From an uncultured Oscillospiraceae bacterium (GTDB taxonomy: Bacteria > Bacillota > Clostridia > Oscillospirales > Oscillospiraceae): 59,515 bases of DNA. Location of the stretch: the NCBI GenBank assembly GCA_934565425.1, contig CAKTHW010000001.1:1-59515 (forward strand). Reading direction: 5' to 3'. The notes beneath the pieces were generated by a model. That model saw only the letters and a program-made list of their open reading frames with translations. It did no database searches and was not told where the DNA came from. Positions 32,115 to 40,415 of the stretch are shown here, in pieces; position 1 is the first letter of the stretch, and the number at the start of each line of letters is the position of its first letter. The translations under genes and the position numbers were made by a program.

Positions 32115-33503
32115 ATGACTGAACAAGCGTACATCGCCCACCTCGTCGCCAAGGCAAAGGCTGCCGTGGCGGAGGTAGACGCCTACACCCAAGCGCAGAC
32201 TGATCGGATGTGCAAGGTAGCCGCCAAGACCTGTTGGGATCACGCCGTCCTGCTGGGGACCACGGCGTACCAGGAGACCGGTATGGGCATCCTGCCCTCC
32301 AAGATCAACAAGAACCGCACCGCCGCCCTCTGCTACGAGTGGATGAAGGGGAAGCCTTCGGTCGGTATCCTGGAGGACAACCCGCTGACCAACATCGTCA
32401 CCATCGCCAAACCCGTCGGTGTCGTGGCCGGCATCACTCCCTCCACCAACCCCACCAGCACCGCTGGCTTCTATGCCACCATCTGCCTGAAATGCCGTAA
32501 CGCCCTCATCCTGGCTCCCCACCCCCGCGCTCGGAAATCCACCAACCTGGTGGCCGACCTGATCCGGGCACAGCTGCGGGAGATCGGCGCACCGGAGGAC
32601 CTGGTGCAGTGCCTGGGCAGTGCGCAGCATGGGGACATTCAGCTGTCCAACGACCTGACCGGCCTGCTGATGCAGGCCAGCGATATGGTCATCGCCACCG
32701 GCGGCGCCGGGATGGTCAAGGCCGCCTACTCCTCCGGCACCCCCTGCTACGGGGTCGGTCAGGGCAATGTACAGGTCCTAGTAGACGAAGGCTTCACCGA
32801 CTACGACCAGATCACCACCAACATCTTAGCCAGCCGCACCAATGATGCCGGCACCAACTGCACTGGGGAGCAGACCCTCTACGTCCCCCAGCGCCAGAAG
32901 GCCGACTTGATTGCTGCCTTTGAAGCCAAGGGCTGCGTCTGTGTGCACGACCCGGCAGACATCGACAAGCTGCGGAAGGGGATCTTCCCCGACGGCGGCC
33001 CCATCAACCGTCTGGTACCCGGCAAACAGCCCAAGGACGCCCTGGCGGAAGTGGGTGTGACCATCCCGGACTGCCCCTTGGTGTTGGTAGACCTGGAGTC
33101 CTACGGTGCCCAGGAACCTCTGGCACGGGAGATCCTCTTCCCCATCCTCCGCGTCAACAGCTACACCGATTTTGAGGGAGCCCTCGCGGAGGCCAAGGCC
33201 AACCTGCTGCTGGAAGGCGCTGGACACAGCTCCAGCATCTATTCCAACGATGACGCCCGCATCCTCCATGCCGGCATGGTCCTGCCCGTCTGCCGCCTGT
33301 CCGTAAAGATGCCCAACGTGGCCGTCACCGGCCTGCCCTTCTCCAACGGGATGCCGCCTACCATCACCATCGGCTGCGGCACCTGGGGGGGCAACAGCGG
33401 CAGCGATAACCTCAATTACACCCATCTGTTAAACAAAACCCGCATCATCAGAACGCTGGAACATTATACGGAAAAGGATATCGACGAGATCTTCCTGGAC
33501 TGA
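32115..33503 (+). CDS. CoA-acylating aldehyde dehydrogenase (copy 1)
   Basis: A 462-residue enzyme of the CoA-acylating aldehyde dehydrogenase class (EutE, SucD or sulfoacetaldehyde dehydrogenase type), which interconverts an aldehyde and an acyl-CoA with NAD(P)H. The thiol nucleophile is Cys249 in TNCTGEQ, preceded by the cofactor-binding VIATGGAGMVKAAYSSG and PVGVVAGITPSTNP. EGAGHSSSIYSN closes the pocket. It opens the rightward operon with SDR, MFS, TPP lyase and ADH genes. Which aldehyde it uses is unknown. It differs clearly from copy 2 at 40416. Confidence 0.88.
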   Translation: MTEQAYIAHLVAKAKAAVAEVDAYTQAQTDRMCKVAAKTCWDHAVLLGTTAYQETGMGILPSKINKNRTAALCYEWMKGKPSVGILEDNPLTNIVTIAKPVGVVAGITPSTNPTSTAGFYATICLKCRNALILAPHPRARKSTNLVADLIRAQLREIGAPEDLVQCLGSAQHGDIQLSNDLTGLLMQASDMVIATGGAGMVKAAYSSGTPCYGVGQGNVQVLVDEGFTDYDQITTNILASRTNDAGTNCTGEQTLYVPQRQKADLIAAFEAKGCVCVHDPADIDKLRKGIFPDGGPINRLVPGKQPKDALAEVGVTIPDCPLVLVDLESYGAQEPLAREILFPILRVNSYTDFEGALAEAKANLLLEGAGHSSSIYSNDDARILHAGMVLPVCRLSVKMPNVAVTGLPFSNGMPPTITIGCGTWGGNSGSDNLNYTHLLNKTRIIRTLEHYTEKDIDEIFLD

Positions 33504-33596
33504 TCTCCCCCTCGGGCAGCTCCTTTCCCGCCAGATACTCCCCCTTTTCCAGTGTGCCGCCCTTCTGATGAAAAGATAAGAAAGAAGGAGGTATGT

Positions 33597-34439
33597 ATGA
33601 ACGTATCATACGATTTTTCCGACAAAGTAGCCGTTGTCACCGGTGCCGCCAGCGGGATTGGCCGTGGCATTGCCACAGCTCTGGCCAGATCCGGTGCTCG
33701 GGTCGCTCTGTTGGACATCAATCTGGAACAGGCAGAAGAGGCTGCCAAAGAATGTGAGGCACTGGGGTCTCCCAAGGCGCTGGCGTTTCACGCCGACATC
33801 ACCAGCAGCGACGACCTCAACGCCGCCCGTGACGGGGTGCTGGAAGCCTTTGGCACCGTCCACTTCCTCATCAGCCACGCTGGTGTGGCTACCGTCCCCG
33901 GCCTGAAGGTCAACCCCTTCACCCCACCCATTCAGAACCTTCCCATCGAACACTGGAAGACCCTGTACGACTACAATCTGTTCGGGGCCGTCCGGGTCGT
34001 CCACGCCTTTTTGGACATCCTGAAGGCCAATCAGGACGGCCGCCTGCTGTTCACCTCTTCGGTAGCCGCCTATAAGGCCGGCTCCAAGAAACCACATTAC
34101 CACTCCTCCAAGATGGCGTTGATCAGCTTTGCCAAGAGCATGGCGCAGGAATGCGGGCCTTATAACATCAACGTCAACGTGGTGAATCCTGGTTTTGTGT
34201 ACACCAACATCTACAAGAATCTGATCAATGTCGTCCAGAATCCGGCTTGGGGGCCTGCTTACAAGGACTGCAAGACATCAGAGGAAGCCCTCAACGTCAT
34301 GGCTCGCTCTCAGGGTGCATTTTTACAGCGAGCACAGACCGTAGAGGACGTTGCGCAGGCATTTCTCTGGCTCTGCTCCGACGGGGCCAGAGAAATCACC
34401 GGCCAGGTCATCAACGTGGACTCTGGCTACATTGTGTGA
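33597..34439 (+). CDS. SDR family oxidoreductase
   Basis: A 280-residue short-chain dehydrogenase. NAD(P) motif TGAASGIG lies near residue 15, and the acidic residue in LLDINL after strand 2 suggests NAD+ preference. The catalytic set is SSVAAYK with Tyr and Lys in YHSSK. PGFVYTNIY follows as usual. I use the ATG at 33597 with AAGGAGG. It lies 93 bases after copy 1 of the aldehyde dehydrogenase. A hydroxy acid or alcohol substrate would fit the cluster. Confidence 0.88.
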   Translation: MNVSYDFSDKVAVVTGAASGIGRGIATALARSGARVALLDINLEQAEEAAKECEALGSPKALAFHADITSSDDLNAARDGVLEAFGTVHFLISHAGVATVPGLKVNPFTPPIQNLPIEHWKTLYDYNLFGAVRVVHAFLDILKANQDGRLLFTSSVAAYKAGSKKPHYHSSKMALISFAKSMAQECGPYNINVNVVNPGFVYTNIYKNLINVVQNPAWGPAYKDCKTSEEALNVMARSQGAFLQRAQTVEDVAQAFLWLCSDGAREITGQVINVDSGYIV

Positions 34440-34493
34440 TAACTGGGACCTGGCTGACAGGTTCCGATTAAAAAGAGGAGATGAAATTTTAAA

Positions 34494-35789
34494 ATGAACG
34501 AGAAATCTGCAAGTCGTGCCGTCAAGGCAGGCGGGAAAAGCCCGTACCGCTGGGTGATGCTGGCCCTGGTCATGCTGGTCTATATCATCGTGCTGGGCTT
34601 CACCAACCAGTCCTTCAACATCCTGCTGGCCTCCATCGTTGGCGATGAAGGCTGGACCCCGGTCCAGAAGACCGCCGTCTCCGGCGCCATGTCCCTGGGT
34701 ATGGTGTGGTTCTGCTTCGTCGCAGGCTCCGCCATCGACAAGATCAGCGTCAAGAAGATCATGGGCACCTGCCTGATCCTCCTGTCCGTCCTGATCTTCC
34801 TCCGTGGACAAGCCACTGGCTTCGTCATCTGGTACGCTATGATGTTCCTGTATGGCGTGGTCTCCGCCTTCTATCAGCCCTGCGTCACCAAAACGGTGTC
34901 CCTCTGGTTTGACTCAGAAGAATTAGCCACCGCCAACGGCTGTACCACAGCGGCCAGCCCCATCGGTCAGATCACCGCTAACCTGTTCGCAGGCCGCATC
35001 GCCGCCAACCTCAGCGGTGGCTGGCGCCAGCTGTTCATGATCGCCGGCATCATCGTCTTCGTCCTGATGGTCTGCTGGTGGATCTTTGCCAAGAACCGCA
35101 CCAGCATGGACGCCGCTCTGACCTCCACCACCATCAAGGAAGGCGAGAACAGCCTGTGGAAGAACATCGTCGGCGTTCTGAAGGACCCCTATGTGTGGTG
35201 CATGATCATCGCCGACGCCTTCTTCCTGGGCCTGATCTACGCAGGCGGCACCTATGGCAACTACGTCCTCCAGATGGATCCCAACTGGGCCATTGACAAG
35301 ACCATCTCCGGTTACGCCGGTATGTGCAACAACTTCTGCTCCACCGCCGCTTACATCCTCCTGCCCATCATCATCCGCAAGATCGGCAACAAGTATTACA
35401 AGTGGGTGGTCCTCATCACCGGCTTTATCGCTCCCATCTTCTTTATCGTAGGCTATCGTTCCTACAACTTCACCACCCTGTGCATCTGCCTGGGCATCGC
35501 CGGCATCTTCTATGGCGGCATCGTCCCCGGCACCAAGACCCTCATGCTCCAGCGTCCCAGCGTCTCCGGCATCCGCGCCGGCACCGCATTCGGTCTGATG
35601 ATGACCGTGGAACGCATCGGCGTCACCATCGCCGTCCACGTCCTGGGCAGCATCATCTTCAACAGCGCCGACACCATGGGCCTGACCCTGTCCAGCTTCT
35701 ACGCTCTGCAGCTCATCGCCCCCGTCTTCGTCCTCATCGCCCTGCTCTATGACCGGGCACAGAAGAAGAAGGCCGCTCAGAACGCCTGA
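34494..35789 (+). CDS. MFS transporter (carboxylate-type)
   Basis: A 431-residue major facilitator protein with twelve helices. Helix 1-2 region: MLVYIIVLGFTNQSFNILL; loop 2-3 contains the basic/acidic motif DKISVKKIMG. The central loop after helix 6 carries NRTSMDAALTSTTIKEGENS. It most resembles anion-carrying MFS groups such as oxalate/formate antiporters or NimT-type carriers, but the exact group was not fixed. Its position between the SDR and the TPP lyase suggests that it imports the pathway substrate or exchanges it for formate. Confidence 0.8.
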   Translation: MNEKSASRAVKAGGKSPYRWVMLALVMLVYIIVLGFTNQSFNILLASIVGDEGWTPVQKTAVSGAMSLGMVWFCFVAGSAIDKISVKKIMGTCLILLSVLIFLRGQATGFVIWYAMMFLYGVVSAFYQPCVTKTVSLWFDSEELATANGCTTAASPIGQITANLFAGRIAANLSGGWRQLFMIAGIIVFVLMVCWWIFAKNRTSMDAALTSTTIKEGENSLWKNIVGVLKDPYVWCMIIADAFFLGLIYAGGTYGNYVLQMDPNWAIDKTISGYAGMCNNFCSTAAYILLPIIIRKIGNKYYKWVVLITGFIAPIFFIVGYRSYNFTTLCICLGIAGIFYGGIVPGTKTLMLQRPSVSGIRAGTAFGLMMTVERIGVTIAVHVLGSIIFNSADTMGLTLSSFYALQLIAPVFVLIALLYDRAQKKKAAQNA

Positions 35790-35842
35790 TCCCTATTTCA
35801 CGCTAGAAACCCTGAACGGGTTTTGATAAAAAATCGCTGTGT

Positions 35843-35871
35843 GGTCTGTATGTCGCCTTGACATACAGACC
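35843..35871. other. Perfect 12-bp inverted repeat between MFS and TPP-lyase genes
   Basis: GGTCTGTATGTC / GACATACAGACC with a 5-base spacer and no T-run. It may be an operator or an mRNA-processing hairpin. The core CTGTAT also occurs in the palindrome at 40113-40140. Confidence 0.6.
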
Positions 35872-35909
35872 GTGCAGCCGCTATATTCCCAAGGAGGTAT
35901 CTCAATACC

Positions 35910-37601
35910 ATGAGTCAGATCAGCATTGGCAAACTGTTTGCAAAAGCCCTGAAAAAAGAGGGCATCGACGCAATCTTCACCCTTTCCGGTGGTCATATCA
36001 TGCCCATCCTGTACGCCTGCCGTGATGAAGGCATCCGCGTCATCGACGTCCGTCATGAATGCTCCGGCGCTTACGCCGCTATCGCTTACGCTAAGATCAC
36101 CGGCAAGCCCGGCGTGATCGTCACCACCGCCGGCCCTGGTGTCACCAACGTCCAGACCGCTATGGCAGAAGCCGCTGAGACCAGCGTCCCCCTGATCCAC
36201 ATCGGCGGTGCTTCTCCCCTGTCCCAGAATGAGATGGGCCCCATGCAGAACATCGACAGCATGAAGAGCATGGAAGCCTTCTGCAAGTGGTCCCGGAAGA
36301 TCTACCAGGGCAACCGTGCTGCGGAATATGTCTCCATGGCCTTCCGTCAGGCGCTGACCGGCACCCCCGGCCCCGTCTATCTGGAGATTGCCGCTGACAC
36401 CGTAGGCGGTATGTGCGACGAAGACGCTGTCGTCTGGCCGGAACACTATCGTCCCACCCAGAGCGCCTATGGCAACGCCGCTCTGATCGAAGAAGCTGCC
36501 GATGCCCTGATCGCTGCCAAGAAGCCCGTCCTGGTCCTGGGTCAGGTTGCCCCCTACTGCTCCGAAGAACCGGAGGTCATCAAGGAGCTGGCAGAATACC
36601 TGAACATCCCCGTCTTTGCCCAGATGGAATCCAGAGGCATGTTCGGCGACGAGCTGAAGGACAAGCTGTTCACCATCGGTGAAGGTGCCATCGGCATCGC
36701 AGACGTCATCGTCGAGCTGGGCGTAGACCGCAACTACAAGATCGGCATGGGCAAGCCCCCCAGAATGAACGCAGACGCAAAGCGCATCGTGGTCCATCCT
36801 GACGGCGCAAAGATTGGCTGGAACTGGAGTGCTGACATCGCCATCGTCGCCGGCGTCACCAACGCAGCAAAGCAGATCCTGGAAGTCGTCAAGACCAAGA
36901 CCGCTCCCGTCACCTCCACTGCATGGACCGAAGAGGCAGAAGCCGCTACCGCTGCCTTCCGTGCCAGCTACACCGAAGCAGAAACCGCAGAGATGGTTCC
37001 CTGCCATCCCGGCAGATGCGCAGCAGAAGTGGCCAAGTTCATCGCAGAAGAAGCTCCCGATTGGCACATCATCGCCGACGGCGGCGACTCCTCCTGCTGG
37101 ATGGACGCCCTGGCACACGCCTCCTATCGCGGCCAGATCCTCCGTTACGGCCCTCTGGGCACCATCGGCACCGGCCAAGGTCAGGCCATCGGCGCTTGGG
37201 CAGCTGACGGCAAGCCCGTCCTGTACTTCACCGGTGACGGCAGCTTCGGCTTCTACATGGGCGAATGGGACACCTATCTCCGCCACGGCATCCCCGTCAT
37301 CTGCGTCATCTGCAACGACTCCTCTTGGGGCATGATCAAGCTGTCCGAGGGCGTCAAGCGCGCAGATTACATCGAGGAACACGGTCACCTGGCCACCACC
37401 CTGGCTCCCATGCGTGCCTATGAAAAGATGGCTGACATCTGGGGCGGCATGGGCCTGCGGGTCAGCAAGGCCGAGGACATCATCCCCGCTCTGCGCAAGA
37501 TCCGCGAAAGCGGCAAGCCTGGCATCCTGAACGTGGAAGTCGATCAGCACGTCATGAGCCCCGCTACCAGAAGCTTTGCTGGTTCCCTGAAGAAGAAATA
37601 A
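35910..37601 (+). CDS. TPP-dependent lyase/decarboxylase (2-hydroxyacyl-CoA lyase / oxalyl-CoA decarboxylase-like)
   Basis: A 563-residue enzyme of the acetolactate synthase superfamily. The ylide-activating glutamate is Glu50 (VIDVRHECSGAYAA), and the Mg-TPP motif starts GDGSFGF near residue 441 and closes around NDSSWGM. The middle domain (QVAPYCSEEPEVIKELAEYL) is of the usual fold. It differs from glyoxylate carboligase, which lacks the glutamate. The neighbouring class III CoA-transferase and MFS carrier make a 2-hydroxyacyl-CoA lyase or oxalyl-CoA decarboxylase role more likely than amino acid synthesis, and no acetolactate small subunit is present. The distinction needs phylogeny. AAGGAGG precedes the ATG. 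Confidence 0.82.
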   Translation: MSQISIGKLFAKALKKEGIDAIFTLSGGHIMPILYACRDEGIRVIDVRHECSGAYAAIAYAKITGKPGVIVTTAGPGVTNVQTAMAEAAETSVPLIHIGGASPLSQNEMGPMQNIDSMKSMEAFCKWSRKIYQGNRAAEYVSMAFRQALTGTPGPVYLEIAADTVGGMCDEDAVVWPEHYRPTQSAYGNAALIEEAADALIAAKKPVLVLGQVAPYCSEEPEVIKELAEYLNIPVFAQMESRGMFGDELKDKLFTIGEGAIGIADVIVELGVDRNYKIGMGKPPRMNADAKRIVVHPDGAKIGWNWSADIAIVAGVTNAAKQILEVVKTKTAPVTSTAWTEEAEAATAAFRASYTEAETAEMVPCHPGRCAAEVAKFIAEEAPDWHIIADGGDSSCWMDALAHASYRGQILRYGPLGTIGTGQGQAIGAWAADGKPVLYFTGDGSFGFYMGEWDTYLRHGIPVICVICNDSSWGMIKLSEGVKRADYIEEHGHLATTLAPMRAYEKMADIWGGMGLRVSKAEDIIPALRKIRESGKPGILNVEVDQHVMSPATRSFAGSLKKK

Positions 37602-37657
37602 TCCCCTCCCCTACGGCACATGGTGTGCCCCTATTATAGAAAGAAGGATGAATCTAT

Positions 37658-38623
37658 ATGATGAAGGCCTGTGTGCTGAAAGACGTATCCACCTTTGAAG
37701 TAAAGGAAGTCGAACGCCCCACCTTGGTGGAAGACGATGAAGTGTTGCTGAAGGTGACTGCCTGCAGTATCTGCGGCAGCGACCTGGAGATGCGCAAGAA
37801 CCCTGCCTACATCGGGCGCATCTTCGGTCACGAGCTGTGCGGCGTGGTAGAAGACCCCGGCAAAAGCACCCGACTGAAGAAGGGGGACCGGATCATCATG
37901 AACACCGGCGCCAAGCGCCGTGGCTGTCCCGGTGTCCGCACCGACGGTGGTTATGCGGAATACGTGCTGGTGGAAGAAGACGATTGCCTGCCCATGCCGG
38001 AGAACATCTCCGATCACATTGGTTCCCTCCTGGAGCCTCTGGCCATCGGTTACGGCATTGCCGAGATGGCAGACATCCAGCCCGGCGATAAGGTGCTCAT
38101 CACCGGCTGCGGCATCATCGCCTCCATGGTTGCCCGCTGGGCCAAGTACCGTGGCGCCAGCTACATCGCCATGACCGAGATCAGCGAGGTCAAGATCGCC
38201 AAGGCGGAAGAGATCGGCACCCCCGCTCAGTTCTTCCATGCCGCCGATCCCGACCTGGTGGACAAGCTCCTGGCCGCCTCCGACGGGGGCTTCGACAAAG
38301 CCGTTGACTGCCCGGGCAACGCCGCCACCCTGAACCTGACCCTGGATGTGACCCGTCCTTTGGGCATCATCGTCGAAGCGGCTATCCACTACAAGCCCGT
38401 GGAATTCAACTACCTGAAGCTGGTCATGAAGCGTCTCACCCTCCGCGGATTCTACCTCTCCTCTCCGTACTTCAAAGAGGTCATCCGCATCATGTCCGAA
38501 GAAGCACCCTTCGACCCCACCGTCTTCGTCTCCGAAGAGATCGACATCGACGGCATCCCCGACGCCGTGGAACGCCTGTCCGCTCCGGACAGCGACCTAC
38601 TGAAGGTCGTCATTCATCCCTAA
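37658..38623 (+). CDS. Zinc-type alcohol dehydrogenase (MDR superfamily)
   Basis: A 321-residue medium-chain dehydrogenase. The catalytic zinc ligands are seen in SICGSDLEM and FGHELCG, and the Rossmann motif is TGCGIIASMVARW. The four-cysteine structural-zinc loop is missing, since the loop reads GAKRRGCPGVRTDGGYAEY, so it belongs to a group without the second zinc. It would reduce or oxidise an aldehyde/alcohol pair in the island. It is the last gene before a terminator at 38670. Confidence 0.85.
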   Translation: MMKACVLKDVSTFEVKEVERPTLVEDDEVLLKVTACSICGSDLEMRKNPAYIGRIFGHELCGVVEDPGKSTRLKKGDRIIMNTGAKRRGCPGVRTDGGYAEYVLVEEDDCLPMPENISDHIGSLLEPLAIGYGIAEMADIQPGDKVLITGCGIIASMVARWAKYRGASYIAMTEISEVKIAKAEEIGTPAQFFHAADPDLVDKLLAASDGGFDKAVDCPGNAATLNLTLDVTRPLGIIVEAAIHYKPVEFNYLKLVMKRLTLRGFYLSSPYFKEVIRIMSEEAPFDPTVFVSEEIDIDGIPDAVERLSAPDSDLLKVVIHP

Positions 38624-38669
38624 CCTTTATCCTTAATCTACTCTATCAGAAAGCCCTCTAATCTCAGAT

Positions 38670-38706
38670 GTGCGGCAGTCTGTCACACAGGCTGTCGCAC
38701 TTTTTC
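38670..38706 (+). terminator. Rho-independent terminator
   Basis: GTGCGGCAG-CTGT pairs with ACAG-CTGTCGCAC and is followed by TTTTTC. The CoA-transferase gene beyond it therefore needs read-through or its own promoter. Confidence 0.8.
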
Positions 38707-38768
38707 TACCCAAAATTGGGGGAACACCCCCGTTTATATCGAACATATGTACGAAAAAGGAGCTATTT

Positions 38769-39977
38769 ATGCATAAAAATCTCTATTCTGGCATCAAAGT
38801 CATCGACATGACCAACAACTTCGCCGGCCCCATGGCAAGCGCCCTGCTGGCCGATTACGACGCCGAAGTCATCCATATCGAGAAGCCCATCACCGGGGAC
38901 GACAACCGTTTCTTCATGCCCATGGTGGACGGCACCAGCTTCTCTCATATGTCCAGCAACCGGGGCAAGAAGTCCCTGGTATTGGACCTGAAGGATCCGG
39001 AAGCCATTGCGATCCTCAAGAAGATGGTCGCGGACGCGGACATCCTGGTGGAGAGCTACCGCCCCGGCGTCATGGATCGCCTGGGCCTGGGGTATGAAAC
39101 CCTGAAGGAGCTCAACCCCCGCCTCATCTACTGCTCCATCTCCGCCTACGGCCAGGTCGGCCCCTACGCTAAGCGCCCCGGCTACGACGTTATCGCCCAG
39201 GCCGTCTCCGGCATCATGTACATGACCGGCGACCCCGACGGCTCTCCCACTAAGATTGGCACCGCCCTGGGCGACTGGGTGGGCGGCCTGACCGCCTTTG
39301 GCATGATCGGCACCGCTATGTACTACCGCAGCATCACCGGCAAGGGACAGCATATCGACATCTCTCTGGCCCGTCTGCTCATGTGGATGTCCGCTCGCTT
39401 TGACTTCACCTACACCGGCAAGCAGGACTTCCGCAGCGGCAACCATCACACCACCCTGGCCCCCTACGGTATCTTCAACGGCAACAACGGCGAATCCATC
39501 ATCATCGGCGCCCTGAACCAGAACCTGTGGACCAAGCTGTGCAACGTCATGGGCAAGCCGGAGCTGGCCGACGACCCCAAGTTCGTGACCAATGACAAGC
39601 GCTGCGAAAACCTGCCGGAAGTGGTAGCACACATTGAATCCTGGCTCAAGACCTTTGACCATATGGCGGACGCAGAGAAGCTCCTGATGGACGCTGGCGT
39701 TCCCTGTGCAAAGATCTACTCCCACGAAGACGTCTACCATGACCCCCATTTCAACGCCTGCGGCTGGATCACCGAGATCCCTGCCCCCGACGGTATCGCC
39801 TCCGTCACCGGCCGCATCTTCCCCTCCAACCCCTTTGAATTCTCCGAGTTCAAGCCCAACTACCGGAAAGCGCCCAACCTGGGCCAGGATAACCACGAGA
39901 TCCTGGAAGACCTGGGTTACTCTCCGGAAGAAGTAGACTCCATGGAGACCGGCTGGGTGAAGAAGTTCCAGAAGTAA
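38769..39977 (+). CDS. Class III CoA-transferase (CaiB/BaiF, Frc-like)
   Basis: A 402-residue enzyme of the interlocked-ring CoA-transferases (formyl-CoA:oxalate, carnitine or bile acid type). Marks are VIDMTNNFAGPMASALLADY, NRGKKSLVLDLKDPE, ESYRPGVMDRLGLGYE and the catalytic Asp at about 168 in ALGDWVGG. It moves CoA between two carboxylates without free CoA. AAAAGGAG precedes the ATG. Together with the TPP lyase it would activate the island's acid, plausibly with formyl-CoA as donor, as in oxalate degradation. The acid is unknown. Confidence 0.88.
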   Translation: MHKNLYSGIKVIDMTNNFAGPMASALLADYDAEVIHIEKPITGDDNRFFMPMVDGTSFSHMSSNRGKKSLVLDLKDPEAIAILKKMVADADILVESYRPGVMDRLGLGYETLKELNPRLIYCSISAYGQVGPYAKRPGYDVIAQAVSGIMYMTGDPDGSPTKIGTALGDWVGGLTAFGMIGTAMYYRSITGKGQHIDISLARLLMWMSARFDFTYTGKQDFRSGNHHTTLAPYGIFNGNNGESIIIGALNQNLWTKLCNVMGKPELADDPKFVTNDKRCENLPEVVAHIESWLKTFDHMADAEKLLMDAGVPCAKIYSHEDVYHDPHFNACGWITEIPAPDGIASVTGRIFPSNPFEFSEFKPNYRKAPNLGQDNHEILEDLGYSPEEVDSMETGWVKKFQK

Positions 39978-40044
39978 TCCCTCTCCTTTCCGGGCACCGG
40001 AGACGCGGCACCCCTCTTCCCGTCCCCGGTGCCCCCCTTTCCTC

Positions 40045-40085
40045 GTCATGGCCGCTGCCATCAGCGGTCATGACCTTCTTTCTAC
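40045..40085 (+). terminator. Terminator after the CoA-transferase
   Basis: GTCATGGCCGCTG pairs with CAGCGGTCATGAC (one wobble) and is followed by CTTCTTTCT. Confidence 0.75.
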
Positions 40086-40112
40086 CCTGCTCTTCGGACA
40101 AAAAAACAACCC

Positions 40113-40140
40113 CCTGTATACAGAAACCATGGTATACAGG
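40113..40140. promoter_or_regulatory. Palindromic operator candidate
   Basis: CCTGTATAC and GTATACAGG, 10 bases apart. The right half runs into AGGAGG before the small frame at 40152, so a bound protein or the hairpin would cover that ribosome site. Confidence 0.5.
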
Positions 40141-40151
40141 AGGTCGTTCAT

Positions 40152-40217
40152 ATGGCGGATGGAGGAGCCCCTCCATCGGATGCTCTGCCACAGAGCGCCG
40201 GCACGCAAGAGGAGTAA
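40152..40217 (+). CDS. Tiny frame with a good ribosome site (leader peptide or relic)
   Basis: AGGAGG stands eight bases before the ATG, and 21 codons follow (MADGGAPPSDALPQSAGTQE, then E). The composition is not that of a folded protein. It may be a leader peptide or the remaining start of a lost gene. The region downstream up to 40415 is non-coding. Confidence 0.35.
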   Translation: MADGGAPPSDALPQSAGTQEE

Positions 40218-40415
40218 GGGAGAGCGGACCGGTTTAGAAAGGGGTCGGGCAGAGGGTCGGATTCGACCGTGGTGCCACGGACACAACCCCGTGGCACCCG
40301 GTCTTTCGGAGAGGGACAGCGGCGGGGTACTGAGTCACCGCTGTCAAAGAATATCGTGAAGGTTACTTCACTTCACACAAATAGGAGGGACACTTTATGA
40401 CTGTATGATCGAAGA

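Larger units (their letters stand above)
39978..40415. other. Repeat-rich intergenic region
   Basis: It contains two terminator-like hairpins (39992-40032, GGGCACCGG...CCGGTGCCC; and 40045-40085), the palindrome at 40113-40140, a tiny frame at 40152-40217, a perfect 10-bp hairpin GGTGCCACGG / CCGTGGCACC near 40270-40299 and a second ribosome site before an ATG at 40397 that stops after three codons. No full gene is present. Confidence 0.55.

Noticed and set aside
35910..37601. Acetolactate synthase or glyoxylate carboligase
   Set aside because: No small regulatory subunit or ilv genes nearby; Glu50 is present, unlike glyoxylate carboligase; the neighbours are CoA-transferase and acylating dehydrogenases. 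Acetolactate synthase cannot be fully excluded.
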